A DNA stretch of 64,000 nt from Lishizhenia tianjinensis (GCF_900116425.1 NZ_FPAS01000002.1:328537-392536), one strand, 5' to 3'; positions 16,164 to 26,800 are shown, counted from the stretch's first letter. The notes: generated by a model not told the origin, from the sequence alone. Translations and numbers: made by a program.

Positions 16164-17123
16164 ATGGTGATACCTATAGTTTTATCTTCAAACAATGGTT
16201 ATGTGCCATATATGTCCACAGCTATAGAGAGCATTATGGAAAATGCTGGTTGCAATCACCAGTATAGGATACATATTTTTCATAAGGAAATAAGCGATGA
16301 ATTTCAGGAGCTTTTATTTGATCAAGTTAAAAACAGGTCGAATTTTTCCATCGAATTTATTGATGTTCGTAGCCATTTTTTAAAATTTGCCCCATATACA
16401 GCAGGGATTAGTATAGAAGCGTATTATAGGCTTTACATTCCTTATTACTTTAATAATGATGAAAAAGTGTTGTATCTGGACTGTGATTTGATTTGTAATC
16501 GGGACGTAGCTGATCTTTTTAATTTTGATATTGGAGACCATTTGATAGGAGCAGTAAGAGGTCTCGCGGAAATTGGGTGGTACAATAGTACGGAAAATCA
16601 CTATTGGGATACTTTATTGAAGCTTGAGAATCCCAAAAATTATTTCAATTCAGGAGTAATGCTTATAAACACATCTAGATTTCGCAATGAAATAAGCTTT
16701 GATCAACTTCTTTCAGAAACAGAAAAAGAAGAGTATCCATGTTATGATCAAGATGTTCTTAATATTGTTTGCCAAGAAAAGTGTTACTTTATTCCAAATG
16801 AATGGAATTTCATCAAGTACCCGCTCGCTGAAAATTTAGATGCAGAAATGTCGAACATTTATAGTGAAGTTGAAAAAAAACCAGGTATTATCCATTTTGC
16901 AACTGGTTATAAACCATGGAGTAATCAGTTTTATGTTCCCTTCGCTTATGATTTTTGGAAGTATGCTATGCGGACTCCGTTTGCAGATATTATTAAAGAA
17001 CGAATGAATGATCAGTTCACTGTCTTCAATAAAGAAAAGCTTCAAAATGATTTTTCGAAAGTCCCTTATTTTGTTTTAGTCAAATCACTTTTGCTTAAAT
17101 TGAAAAATAAAATTTTCAATTGA
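16164..17123 (+). CDS. Glycosyltransferase family 8
   Basis: The protein (319 residues) matches the LPS galactosyl/glucosyltransferase (RfaI/J, GspA) group: IPIVLSSNNGYVPYM at the N-terminus, DCD (106-108) for metal and nucleotide, FNSGVMLIN (about 170), DQDVLN and a late IIHFATGYKPW. These retaining enzymes use UDP-glucose or UDP-galactose. It has its own gap upstream and may have its own promoter. Codon use is very AT-rich, as in its neighbours. Confidence 0.9.
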   Translation: MVIPIVLSSNNGYVPYMSTAIESIMENAGCNHQYRIHIFHKEISDEFQELLFDQVKNRSNFSIEFIDVRSHFLKFAPYTAGISIEAYYRLYIPYYFNNDEKVLYLDCDLICNRDVADLFNFDIGDHLIGAVRGLAEIGWYNSTENHYWDTLLKLENPKNYFNSGVMLINTSRFRNEISFDQLLSETEKEEYPCYDQDVLNIVCQEKCYFIPNEWNFIKYPLAENLDAEMSNIYSEVEKKPGIIHFATGYKPWSNQFYVPFAYDFWKYAMRTPFADIIKERMNDQFTVFNKEKLQNDFSKVPYFVLVKSLLLKLKNKIFN

Positions 17124-17316
17124 GTTCAGATTTGTTACAATTGAACTGGATTGACTTTTTGAGTGTTTGTTTTGTGATACTAAGTGATGATAACCTAAGC
17201 GGATAGTTTATAAGAAGCAACTAAATTAGGTTTACTCAAAGAAATCTCAATTAGTATAAACCATAAAGACTTTATAGAAAGTGAATATCAAAAATTTATA
17301 AATTCACAGAAAAGCA

Positions 17317-17946
17317 ATGTTGAATAGAATTTTAAACAAGATAAATAAGCTTTATACAAAGATTAGACTATATCGGACTAAAAATGGTATGACCGATAAT
17401 TCTGATTACTCATTTATTAAGTTAGTTATTCAAGGAACAAATAATATAATAGAAATTGGTGATAAATCAATTATTGATCGATTGACAATTGAAATAAAAG
17501 GAGATAACAACCATATAATAATTCACGAAAGGGTTAAATGTAAAAATGGTAAATTTCATATTGATGGAGATTCCAATCAATTAATCATAGGGAAGGATAC
17601 AACATTTGAGCAAATTAAAATTTGCCAAATCGAAGACAAGAATACAATTACCATTGGAGATGATTGTATGTTTTCACACGGTATAGTAATTAGAAATGGT
17701 GACTCCCACTCCGTTTTAGACTTAGCTACATCTCAGAGATTAAATTACTCTGGTAATGTCACAATTAAGGACCATAGCTGGATAGGCATGAATGCTATAA
17801 TTCTAAAAAATGTAACCATAAATGAAAACTCCATTGTTGCTGCAAATTCACTTATTACAAAAGATATTGAAGCTAATACTATTGTAGGAGGAAACTCAGC
17901 TAAATTAATTAAGCAAAACATTTCATGGAGCAGAGAACGAATTTAG
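17317..17946 (+). CDS. Left-handed beta-helix acyltransferase
   Basis: A 209-residue protein with isoleucine-rich hexapeptide turns, strongest in the last 60 residues (DHSWIGMNAIILKNVTI, then VAANSLITKDI and GGNSAKLI), the pattern of maltose/galactoside O-acetyltransferase relatives such as WbbJ. The N-terminal half has degenerate turns (IEIGDKSII, ITIGDDCMFSHG). It probably O-acetylates a sugar of the polysaccharide from acetyl-CoA. The catalytic His may be in MFSHG or DSHS. Its end overlaps the next gene by 22 bases. Confidence 0.8.
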   Translation: MLNRILNKINKLYTKIRLYRTKNGMTDNSDYSFIKLVIQGTNNIIEIGDKSIIDRLTIEIKGDNNHIIIHERVKCKNGKFHIDGDSNQLIIGKDTTFEQIKICQIEDKNTITIGDDCMFSHGIVIRNGDSHSVLDLATSQRLNYSGNVTIKDHSWIGMNAIILKNVTINENSIVAANSLITKDIEANTIVGGNSAKLIKQNISWSRERI

Positions 17947-18872
17947 CCTTATCAATTGTCATAGTCCACTATAAAACCAAAGAGTTAACCACTAAATGCA
18001 TTGAGAGTGTCTATCAAAGTGAGTTTCAAGATTTCGAAATCATAGTCGTTGATAATGCTTCTAATGATGGTGCAGGTGTAGAAATTAAGGAGCTGTATCC
18101 AAATGTGAAGTGGATATATAACGAAAGCAATGAAGGTTTTGGGAGAGCTAATAATATTGGGATTCAACAGGCAAAGGGTGAGTATATTCTTCTTTTAAAT
18201 TCAGACGTTCAGGTAAATAAAGATACTTTGGGGTCGTGTTTGGCTGAAATTGAAACGATTGAGGACTGTGGGGCGCTGGGGTGTAAACTTCTAAATCCCG
18301 ATGGTTCAATACAAAAATCACAATATTTTCATGTAGATGATTTTCAGGGAGTTCTCAAAAATAATATTTTATTTAGTCATCTGATGTATAAGGAACCGTC
18401 TATACTTAAAGCTGTAATGGGAGCATTTATGTTGATACCATCTAAAATTATACAAGAGGTAGGAGATTTTGATCCAGATTTTTTTATGTATGCCGAGGAA
18501 ATGGAGCTTTGTAAAAGAATCGTATCAGCAGGGTATTCTATAAATTATACCAGTAAGGCATTCGCTATCCATGAACACGGAGCTAGTAGTTCTAATCAAA
18601 CTTGGTCAACACGACAAAACTTACTATCAAATGCTTTATTGTTTTATAAAACAAGGGGGATTATTGGTTATGCGGTTTTTCATATTTTGATGGTTCTTAA
18701 CATGCTAACTAATATTTGTTTTATTTGGAAGATGACTAAGCCAATGAAAGAGTCATTTTTTCTGGTTAATTCTAGTTATTTGAGGAATGCACCGAAGTAC
18801 TTTACTCTTCCTTTCGAGTTTAAACGAACAAGAGGTGAAGGTAACCAACTCCTGAAATTGGATAGAAAATAA
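17925..18872 (+). CDS. Glycosyltransferase family 2, rhamnosyltransferase-like
   Basis: The protein (315 residues) shows SIVIVHYKTKELT, IVVDNASNDG, LLLNSDVQV (DXD-equivalent) and DFFMYAEEMELCKRI, the set typical of WbbL/RfbN-like GT2 enzymes that often add rhamnose. A C-terminal hydrophobic segment (GYAVFHILMVLNMLTNICFI) may tether it to the membrane. The overlap with the acyltransferase gene implies translational coupling. The donor is not known. Confidence 0.87.
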   Translation: MEQRTNLALSIVIVHYKTKELTTKCIESVYQSEFQDFEIIVVDNASNDGAGVEIKELYPNVKWIYNESNEGFGRANNIGIQQAKGEYILLLNSDVQVNKDTLGSCLAEIETIEDCGALGCKLLNPDGSIQKSQYFHVDDFQGVLKNNILFSHLMYKEPSILKAVMGAFMLIPSKIIQEVGDFDPDFFMYAEEMELCKRIVSAGYSINYTSKAFAIHEHGASSSNQTWSTRQNLLSNALLFYKTRGIIGYAVFHILMVLNMLTNICFIWKMTKPMKESFFLVNSSYLRNAPKYFTLPFEFKRTRGEGNQLLKLDRK

Positions 18873-18877
18873 ATTTA

Positions 18878-19642
18878 ATGAATTTACAAGGAGAAAAACT
18901 AGTTTTAGAAATTCCATACGGTGGTTTGGGAGATCATTTATTTCATAGCCATTTACCAAGAGTAGCCAAGGAAATTGGGGGGTATGATAAAGTTTATATT
19001 TCAAGTAAATCCTTGTTTAGACATCCTGATAATAAACAACTGGTCTGGGAGTTAAATCCTTTCGTTGATGGTTTTGTCGATGAAGAGGGGAAAAGTTGTG
19101 ATTTAGATTCACTGGTGAAAAAAGTTGGACCTAATTCTTCTACAAATTTGTTAGATGAGGTTATGTTTGCTTTTGGATTCGATAATGGTAGAAGATGGAA
19201 TGAGCCGGAAGTTTATTACGAACCTAAATTTATTCCAGAGTTTCATAAAGTTGTATACGATCCAAATTATCTATCATGGATAGGGAAAGTTTCAGATCAA
19301 GAGGCTATGTATTTTTTTAAGAATATGGGTATCGAATTTGAGGCAATTATGAAGATTAGATCAGAAAAAAGAATGTATGTGTTGAAAGGAAATGAAAGTA
19401 TTATCGAAACACCAACTTTGTTTGATTTTTGTGATTTAATTTTCTCATCTAAAAAATTATATTGTCTAACATCAGGAACAGCTACTTTGGCAAGTTCTTT
19501 TGGGAAATCAGCAGTTGTGTTTTATGGAGCGGGACAGCAGACTGGATTTAGACATTCAAAACTTCATACCTATATTTTTATTAAAAATAATTTTAGGATT
19601 CGATTTTTGAATAAAATTAAAAGGTTCGTGAATAGGAACTAA
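18878..19642 (+). CDS. Glycosyltransferase family 9-like protein
   Basis: This 254-residue protein starts LVLEIPYGGLGDHLFHSHLPR, like the N-terminal glycine-rich loop of heptosyltransferase-type GT-B enzymes, and later has CLTSGTATLASSFGKSAVVFYG, resembling the donor-site region where GT9 enzymes have T(D)SG..H.A. It is shorter than usual heptosyltransferases (about 340), and the middle of the protein is not clearly recognisable. It is a likely GT-B glycosyltransferase with moderate support. It starts 5 bases after the previous stop. Confidence 0.6.
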   Translation: MNLQGEKLVLEIPYGGLGDHLFHSHLPRVAKEIGGYDKVYISSKSLFRHPDNKQLVWELNPFVDGFVDEEGKSCDLDSLVKKVGPNSSTNLLDEVMFAFGFDNGRRWNEPEVYYEPKFIPEFHKVVYDPNYLSWIGKVSDQEAMYFFKNMGIEFEAIMKIRSEKRMYVLKGNESIIETPTLFDFCDLIFSSKKLYCLTSGTATLASSFGKSAVVFYGAGQQTGFRHSKLHTYIFIKNNFRIRFLNKIKRFVNRN

Positions 19643-20604
19643 TGATTTTTAAGCGAGAGTTTGGAATAATGAACAAGTTAAAAGATTTAAAATATGATAT
19701 TGATTCACCTGTAAAGGTAAGTGTCGCCATGATAGCTTACAATGTAGAAAAGTACATTGAGGAGGCTATTGAAAGTGTTTTAAATCAGAGGGTGGATTTT
19801 AGAGTAGAACTTGTTATTGGTGAGGATTGTAGTACAGATAACACTTTGCTAATTGCACTTACTTATCAAGAAAAATATCCAGATATTATTAAAGTGCTTA
19901 GGCCTGAAAGAAATCAAGGGTTAACTCCAAATTGTATTGCAACCATTAATAGTTGTTCGGGTGAATATGTTGCCTTATTAGATAGTGATGATTTTTGGAC
20001 GAATGATAACAAATTGAATCTTCAAATAGACTTTTTAGATAAAAATGAAACATATGCTGGTTCGGGGCATCAATCCTTTAAAATCTATGATGATAGACCT
20101 GAAATTAATGAATTGTTTGGAGCGTTGGAATCGAAAGATTATGTATTGAATGATATGATTACGCATCGTAAATTTCATACCTCTTCATTCGTGTTTCGAA
20201 AAAGTATTTGGGATAAAACAGGAGGGATTCCATCCGATATTTCCTCTAATGAAAGAGCGCTTTTTCCTATGGTTGCAATTTTTGGTAAAATTAAATACTT
20301 CAAGGAGAATATGTGTGTTTATCGTTTTTCAGGTTTCGGTTTATCCTCGAGAATTGATTATAAAGAACTTGAAACGGATTTGAATATGCTACCTTGGTTA
20401 AAGGATATTGATGCTTCATTTCCTACAGCTAAATTTAAATCCTTTCTGCATTTGTGTATATACACCTATGGGGTTAGCAAAATACCTTTTTCAAGTCTTC
20501 TAAAACACTATACCTTATTTGTCTGGAATTCGTTTGCGTATTTCCCTAAAAACATGGGAGATTTAAAATGGGGAACGATTGATTTTGTTAAAAGGTTAAT
20601 TTAG
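19642..20604 (+). CDS. Glycosyltransferase family 2
   Basis: The protein (320 residues) has VSVAMIAYNVEKYIEEAIESV, VIGEDCSTDNT and ALLDSDDFW, the GT2 GT-A signature. The pattern GEDCSTD matches the group of Bacteroidota capsule enzymes. The ATG shares its A with the preceding TAA, with AGGAAC upstream; an in-frame ATG at 19669 is an alternative start. Donor and acceptor unknown. Confidence 0.87.
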   Translation: MIFKREFGIMNKLKDLKYDIDSPVKVSVAMIAYNVEKYIEEAIESVLNQRVDFRVELVIGEDCSTDNTLLIALTYQEKYPDIIKVLRPERNQGLTPNCIATINSCSGEYVALLDSDDFWTNDNKLNLQIDFLDKNETYAGSGHQSFKIYDDRPEINELFGALESKDYVLNDMITHRKFHTSSFVFRKSIWDKTGGIPSDISSNERALFPMVAIFGKIKYFKENMCVYRFSGFGLSSRIDYKELETDLNMLPWLKDIDASFPTAKFKSFLHLCIYTYGVSKIPFSSLLKHYTLFVWNSFAYFPKNMGDLKWGTIDFVKRLI

Positions 20605-20610
20605 CAAAAT

Positions 20611-21507
20611 ATGACAGTACCTAGAGTTACCATAGGAATGCCCGTCTTTAATGATATAGAATTTATTGAAGAGTCAATTGAGAGTTTACTGAATCAATCT
20701 TATGAAAATTTTAAGCTAATTCTATCTGATGATGGCTCTACCGATGGTAGCAGTGATATTTGTTTGAAGTATGCAGAAATCGATGACCGAATAGAGTATA
20801 TCCGTCAACCAAAAAATTTAGGAATTTCAAGAAACATGGAGTTTTTAGCTCGAGAATCAGATACAGAGTATTTCATGTGGGCTGGAGATGATGATATTTG
20901 GCATAAGGAGTTTTTAGAAAAATGCGTGTCTTTACTCGAATTAAATAAAGATGCTGTAGTTGCTTTTTCGAAATATGATACGATTACTGAAGCAAAGAAA
21001 AAGTTAAGAACAATCTCTAAACCAGCATACAGTAACGCATCATCATTCGTACGGTTAAAAGAATTTATTAGGGATGCTGACGATGGTTTCGGTTATGGAT
21101 TACTTCGTACCGAAGTAGCTCAAAAAGTATCATTCCCTGTTTGGTGGTGGCCGAATAGAAAAACGCCGTATAACAATATTTACCCAACATTATGTTTTTA
21201 TTTGGCACAAGGGAATTATAAGGAGTATTCGGAAGAATCGTTGTTTTATAAAAGGGTAAAAACAGAGGGCAGAGTAAATCATAAACTGATAGGAGAGGGG
21301 AATGCATTTTATGAAACCATTGCATACGTACTAAGGAGATTTAACCTAACCGTGTTTTCATTTAGGGAAATTAGAAGGGCAAAAAATATTGGTTTAGCTT
21401 TTCGTATTTTTCCTTTGCTGATTTATAATTGGTTTCTTTTATCTTCCCTACAGCAAATCAATTTGGCAGCAAAGAGTTTTGTTAAAAACAGAGTATTAAA
21501 AAATTGA
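20611..21507 (+). CDS. Glycosyltransferase family 2
   Basis: The protein (298 residues) has VTIGMPVFNDIEFIEESIES, LILSDDGSTDGS and FMWAGDDDIWH, where the metal motif is GDDD rather than DSDD, as in a known GT2 subset. A C-terminal amphipathic/hydrophobic stretch (FRIFPLLIYNWFLLSSL) may associate with the membrane. It overlaps the next gene's TTG start by 4 bases. Confidence 0.87.
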   Translation: MTVPRVTIGMPVFNDIEFIEESIESLLNQSYENFKLILSDDGSTDGSSDICLKYAEIDDRIEYIRQPKNLGISRNMEFLARESDTEYFMWAGDDDIWHKEFLEKCVSLLELNKDAVVAFSKYDTITEAKKKLRTISKPAYSNASSFVRLKEFIRDADDGFGYGLLRTEVAQKVSFPVWWWPNRKTPYNNIYPTLCFYLAQGNYKEYSEESLFYKRVKTEGRVNHKLIGEGNAFYETIAYVLRRFNLTVFSFREIRRAKNIGLAFRIFPLLIYNWFLLSSLQQINLAAKSFVKNRVLKN

Positions 21508-22451
21508 AAAAACTCCTCCTCATATCTTACTTTTTTCCACCTGCGAATTTCGTAGGTGCACAGCGTACGGCCTATTGGGCGGAAAATTTACACAAATATG
21601 GTTATTATCCCATTGTAATAACGCGACAATGGAATGAGAACCAAACGACCCTAACAGAGAAACAAAACAAAAATGAACTTGTCGTTGAAAAACATGAGGG
21701 ATACGAGGTTCATCGTTTGCCTTATAAGGAAAGCTTAAGGGATAAATTAGATCAATCGGGAAAATACCCTTTGCTTCGTCGGCTACTTACCTTGAAAGAG
21801 ATGATTTTGTCTAATTTTTTTATATCCGCTTTACCCTTTTCAAATTTTTACTCCTATTCCAAAGAATTGCTTCAAAACGATGAGGACATTTCAGCAGAAA
21901 GGAAATCGAATCAACTCTGTATTTTATACGCTGGCACTTTGTATGCAGAACAAAATGTTGAAATACTAATAGAGGCCGTTGGGAATTTTAGAAGTGATAT
22001 TCAATTAAAATTTATTGGAATAGAAATAAATGCAAGGGAAAAAGATAGGGTGCTCATGTTATCTAAGAAGTACAATGTTGATGTTGTGATTGAATCGAGG
22101 AAGTCAGCTAAACTAATTCACGATGATTATTGTAATGCAGACTTATTATTCATAACTGGTTTTTCAAATATCAAGGGTTATTTACCTGTGAAAATGTTTA
22201 CCAATTTCCAAACCGGAAAACCCATCCTTCTGTGCCCATCCGACGATGATGTGATGGAAGAGTTTATTCGTAAAACGAATTCAGGGTACATTGCCAATTC
22301 TGTTGATGAATGTAAGGCAATATTAGAAGAATTAATAGCGAAAAAGAAAAGAGGTGAAAGCATTCAACTTGAGCGTAACACGAAGGAAGCCTATTTTTAT
22401 TCTCGAGAATACCAAACCAAAAAATTAGCGAAGATATTGGACACATTGTAG
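21504..22451 (+). CDS. GT4 glycosyltransferase with an apparent internal deletion
   Basis: The first 125 residues (LISYFFPPANFVGAQRTAYWAENL ... LPFSNFYSYSKELLQNDE) look like the start of a GT4 enzyme. The frame then jumps to LCILYAGTLYAEQNVEILIEA, which normally begins the second Rossmann domain. From memory such proteins have about 410-430 residues; this one has 315, and the end of the donor/acceptor cleft domain, usually with DYRDEW and an NGY segment, is absent. The junction would be near nt 21885-21900 and is in frame. The late PVKMFTNFQTGKPIL region is intact. The start is TTG. It is probably inactive or altered, despite an open frame. Confidence 0.65.
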   Translation: MKKLLLISYFFPPANFVGAQRTAYWAENLHKYGYYPIVITRQWNENQTTLTEKQNKNELVVEKHEGYEVHRLPYKESLRDKLDQSGKYPLLRRLLTLKEMILSNFFISALPFSNFYSYSKELLQNDEDISAERKSNQLCILYAGTLYAEQNVEILIEAVGNFRSDIQLKFIGIEINAREKDRVLMLSKKYNVDVVIESRKSAKLIHDDYCNADLLFITGFSNIKGYLPVKMFTNFQTGKPILLCPSDDDVMEEFIRKTNSGYIANSVDECKAILEELIAKKKRGESIQLERNTKEAYFYSREYQTKKLAKILDTL

Positions 22452-22453
22452 CC

Positions 22454-23233
22454 TCACTCCACCCTAAACTTCCAAACTCCACTTACCCCAACTATTCCTG
22501 CACTCCCAATATTTCTCCCGTTTAACACTTTGGAGGCGGAGACGGATATTCCAAATCTTTCTTTGAGTTGGTAGTAGATTACTCCGCCGAAACGTTGGTA
22601 GCTTACACCGAGTTCTCTGAAATCGTTATAAGGGATAGGACCCAAGAAAATAGCATCGCCTAAGCTGGTTTGGTTCTCAAACCATAAATCTCCATACCAT
22701 TTGCCGGCTCCGTAACCTATTTTTGCCGACCAATTCCAGGCGTGAGGAACGGGGACCAATGTATTTTGATAAGTAGCTTGTGTTTGTATGAACCACGGGG
22801 TGTTGGGCTTGTATTGGAGTACCAACTTTGGTTGTAAATTGGTGGCTCTTTGACCAATAGACTGACTCGTTTCTGTATTGTAATTCGACATAGGAAATGA
22901 AATGCCTACCGCAGGAATTACACTCAATCCTTTCCATTTTAGCACTTCGTATTTCGTGAAAAAAGAGGCGTCTTGAGGTTTGCCATTAATGATGGGGGCA
23001 GAGGCGATGACATCCCATTTGTTCGTGATGCCATATTCAGCGAAGGTGTTGAAAATAAAAAGTTCTCTTCCGTATTCTATAGTGTTTTGAGCGTAGTATA
23101 GCTTTGCTTTTTCGTAGGCGAAGCCCAAAGCCATATCTGTTCTTCCTTTGCCTTTAAAAAATCCATCGACAAGACCTTGAGCACTGCTCGCAAAAGTAAT
23201 GAAGAGTATTAGAGATGTGAGGAGGGCTTTCAT
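22454..23233 (-). CDS. Outer-membrane beta-barrel protein candidate
   Basis: The start is placed at 23233 (MKALLTSLILFITFASSAQG, a clear signal peptide); the longer frame upstream is repeat DNA. The 259-residue protein has alternating strands rich in Tyr, Trp and Gly and ends in an aromatic/hydrophobic strand (GVSGVWKFRV), as outer-membrane barrels do. It resembles Bacteroidota transporter-like barrels of unknown substrate. It converges on the GT4 gene with 2 bases between stop codons, so the two transcripts must overlap or end inside each other. Function unknown. Confidence 0.75.
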   Translation of the reverse strand: MKALLTSLILFITFASSAQGLVDGFFKGKGRTDMALGFAYEKAKLYYAQNTIEYGRELFIFNTFAEYGITNKWDVIASAPIINGKPQDASFFTKYEVLKWKGLSVIPAVGISFPMSNYNTETSQSIGQRATNLQPKLVLQYKPNTPWFIQTQATYQNTLVPVPHAWNWSAKIGYGAGKWYGDLWFENQTSLGDAIFLGPIPYNDFRELGVSYQRFGGVIYYQLKERFGISVSASKVLNGRNIGSAGIVGVSGVWKFRVE

Positions 23234-23293
23234 ACTAGTAGTTTTGAGTTTAGACGGGGACGGGGGATAATTCTTACTTCGAAGCTTGGGTTT

Positions 23294-23370
23294 GTTCATT
23301 TCTTTTTCATTGATAATACTTCGGCTCCGCTCAGTACGGCGCAAGAAACGAACCAAAGAAAAATCTAGGC
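23294..23370. repeat. 77-bp dispersed hairpin repeat, copy 1
   Basis: The ends GTTCATTTCTT and AAGAAACGAAC are inverted (10 of 11 match) around a centre with ACTTCGGCTCCGCTCAG, and AAATCTAGGC closes it. A second copy at 32127-32203 differs at about 6 of 77 positions by eye. Both precede ATTCAANN/ATTTGANNN arrays. Confidence 0.9.
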
Positions 23371-23385
23371 TGGAGCGATTTAAGG

Positions 23386-23445
23386 ATTCAACAATTCAAT
23401 AATTCAAGAATTTGAAAATTTGATGGATTTGATGGATTTGAAAGA
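23386..23445. repeat. Three ATTCAANN 8-mers followed by four ATTTGANNN 9-mers
   Basis: Units run without gaps from 23386. This is the central part of a 575-base gap (23234-23808) that also holds the hairpin repeat, a TCTAGAAATCTAGG palindrome-like block near 23468, a CTTTGTGG block (about 23512-23580) and a TACTCACACTC module (23705-23752). No gene or RNA is seen in the gap. Confidence 0.9.
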
Positions 23446-23808
23446 TTGAGATTCGAACGAAATTAGATTTCTAGAAATCTAGGTGTATAGCTTCTATAAT
23501 TACTTTAGATTTACTTTGTGAACTTTGTGAAAATCTTTGGTGACTTTGTGGTTAAAACCCCGTATTATTCTTTTGCTCAATTTGATGTAGTAGACTTCGG
23601 CTCCTCGACTCCGTTATTAGATTAGCATTAAGATAAAACGATGTAAATTTGACGGTTTTAAGGGGGAAGCAATATTACACGTTTGTACTCCCTCCTCTTG
23701 CTCGATACTCACACTCATTACTGTTATTGCTCACACTCCATACTGTCTTGACAACCTCAAGTCCTTAAAATTCGTTTATTAAGTAAACAAAACTTATATT
23801 AGTCTTCC

Positions 23809-26800
23809 ATGCTTAAAAAACTGTTTTTCATCTGTTCTATCGTCTTGTTTTCCGTGGCGAGTTTGGCCCAAGAAATTGAGCATGAACATAGTTTGTATCA
23901 CGGTTTTATGGAGAACAAAGGACAATGGGAAGAAGATGTTCTTTTCCAAATGAATTTGGCCTATGGAAACTTATGGGTAGAGCAGGGGAAGTTCATGTAT
24001 CACCTCCAAGATTATTCGGAATTAGAAAAAGTTCACGGTCAACTCAAACAAGCTAAAAAAGGTGTAACCACTTTTAATCAGGATATAATTCATCTTAATT
24101 TTCTTGGGAGTCAGGAAGTTAAACAAGTAGAAAAAATTGGAGCTTCTCAACACTATTACAATTTCTTTTACGGTCAGGATGAATCGAAGTGGACACATGG
24201 GGTGAAAACTTACAATGAAGTAAAGCTGCACGAATTTTATCCAGGAATAGACCTTGAATTAATAGAAATTGAAGGGAGTTTTAAATATCAATTTAAAGTG
24301 GAGCAAGGTGTAGATCCTTCCTCTATTCAACTTCAATATAGCAATCAAAAAGGACTTCAAGTTGGTCGAGATGGAGCCTTGAGAATAGAAACTTTTTTAG
24401 GTGAAATCAAAGAGGAAAAACCCTACGCGTATCAAATTATTAACGGGAAAATTAAAGAGGTTGAATGTTCCTTTAAGTTGCTCAATGATAGTGTAGTCGT
24501 GTTTGATTTAGGTAGTTATTCCAAACATGCACCGTTGGTAATAGATCCTGTTTTGGTCTTTGCAACCTATTGTGGGTCTACCACAGATAATTTTGGGATG
24601 ACGGCAACCTATGGTCATGACGGAAGTGCTTACAGTGGTGGGACTATCTATGGAAATGCCTATCCAACACCAGATCCCAATGCCTACAATACTACTTCAA
24701 ATTTCACGGTTCAGAACGTCAATAATTCCATCACAACAGATGCTTTTATCAGTAAATATGCTGCGGATGGCGAAACCATGTTGTGGACCAGTTTCTTAGG
24801 AGGGGGAAACAACACTCAAGGTACAGAAACTGTCCATTCTTTGGTGTGTGACTTGCAAGATAATATCTATTTATTCGGGGTCACATCGAGTACAGATTTC
24901 CCTATAGTTAGTGGGCTCCAAAGTACACATGGAGGAGGGAGTGCCTTAAATATTGCAAACAATGGATGTAATTTCGGAACGGTAGGTACAGATATTTACG
25001 TGGCCAAATTAAGTGCGAATGGACATAATTTATTGGGGTCAACCTACGTAGGAGGAAGTGCAAATGATGGAGTGAATTATTTACCGAGTTCAGGAAATTA
25101 TACTTCGCCTGTTCACTACGATTCCTTAACGACGAATTATGGAGACCAGTTTCGAGGAGAGATTTTTTTAGATGATAACAACAATATACTCATCGCTTCG
25201 TGTACACGATCAACGGACTTTCCAACCCAAACTCCTTTTCAAAGTTCTCTTGCAGGTCAGCAGGATGGGGTAGTGTTTAAATTGAAAAATGATTTTACCC
25301 AGTTGTTATGGTCGAGTTATTTTGGAGGAACAAAGAATGATGCCTGTAACAGTGTTAAGCTGGATGGAAACGGCAATGTTTTCATCGCTGGAGGAACTTC
25401 AAGTAATAATCTTTCAACTACGTCAGGAGGATATAGTCCTACATATAACGGTGGGGAGAGTGATGGGTTTTTGGCCAAAATTTCGAGTAATGGTCAAACC
25501 CTTATGCAAACGACCTACATCGGAGAAAATCTATATGATCAGGCTTTTTTTGTGGAGCTAGACGAGAATGATAAAGTATATACAGTGGGTCAAAGTGCAG
25601 GGGGAAACTTTTTTGTTCATCCTCAATCTTACAGCAATGCCGGAAGTTCTCAATTCGTAGCCAAATTAAATAATGATCTAACAGCTTTAGAACGCTCAAC
25701 TGTATTCGGAACAGGGAGTGCTAACATAGACATCTCGCCCTCTGCTTTTTTGGTGGATGTGTGTGGAAACATCTATGTATCGGGTTGGGGAGCGAATATT
25801 TTACAGACTTCTCCCATTGGAAACATGCCTACGACCTCCAATGCTTTTCAGGCTTCAGCGCCCAATGGTTTCGATTTTTACTTGGTAGTTTTTGAAAGGG
25901 ATTTAGAAGGTTTGCTTTATGGGACATACATTGGAGGTTTTCAAGCCAACGAACACGTAGATGGTGGTACGAGTCGTTTTGATAAGAATGGTGTGGTATA
26001 TCAATCTGTATGTGCAGGTTGTGGAGGAGTGAGTGATTTCCCAACAACTCCAGATGCTTGGAGTAGTCAGAACTTGGCCAACAACTGTAATAACCTGGTT
26101 TTTAAATTCGATTTTGAGCTCATCCCAAAGGCTGAGTTTTTTGTAGATATGGAATTGGGGTGCGCGCCGTTTACAGTGGATTTCAGTAATTTCTCTACCT
26201 CCGATGACAATTTTATCTGGGATTTCGGAAATGGCAACCTAGATTCAACCACCTTTGAACCGAGTATTTTGTACGATACTCCGGGGACCTATGATGTTTT
26301 TCTTTATGTAACGGATACCGTTTGTTTGATTACGGACACAGCAAAAGTTACCATTACTGTTGATGAACCCATTCAGTTAGATATGCCAGCAGATGTGGCT
26401 TTATGTTCGCCAGAGGAATTGACGTTTACACCCAATAGCTTTGGTACAGCCAATCAGTTTGTTTGGTCCACTGACGTGAACTTTACAGATACCATTAACG
26501 ACGATTTAACTGATTCTGTTTTAATTGTGAACCCAACAACAGACCAAACCTATTATTTATCGGTGGGTGATGGAGCATGTAATACCGTAGATTCGGTGCA
26601 AGTTATGTTTACCAGTGCAGCTATGGAGCTTTCAGGAGATATCAACCTGTGTAGGGATGAGGTAGGGAGTTTTACCGTTCAAAGTTTAAATCCCAACCTG
26701 AGTTTATCCAATTTTAATTGGTCGCCAGATTCTGTGCTTGTTTCAGGCCAGGGAACGGATCAAATCCAAGCGCAATTCACAACAAGTCAATACATGTATG

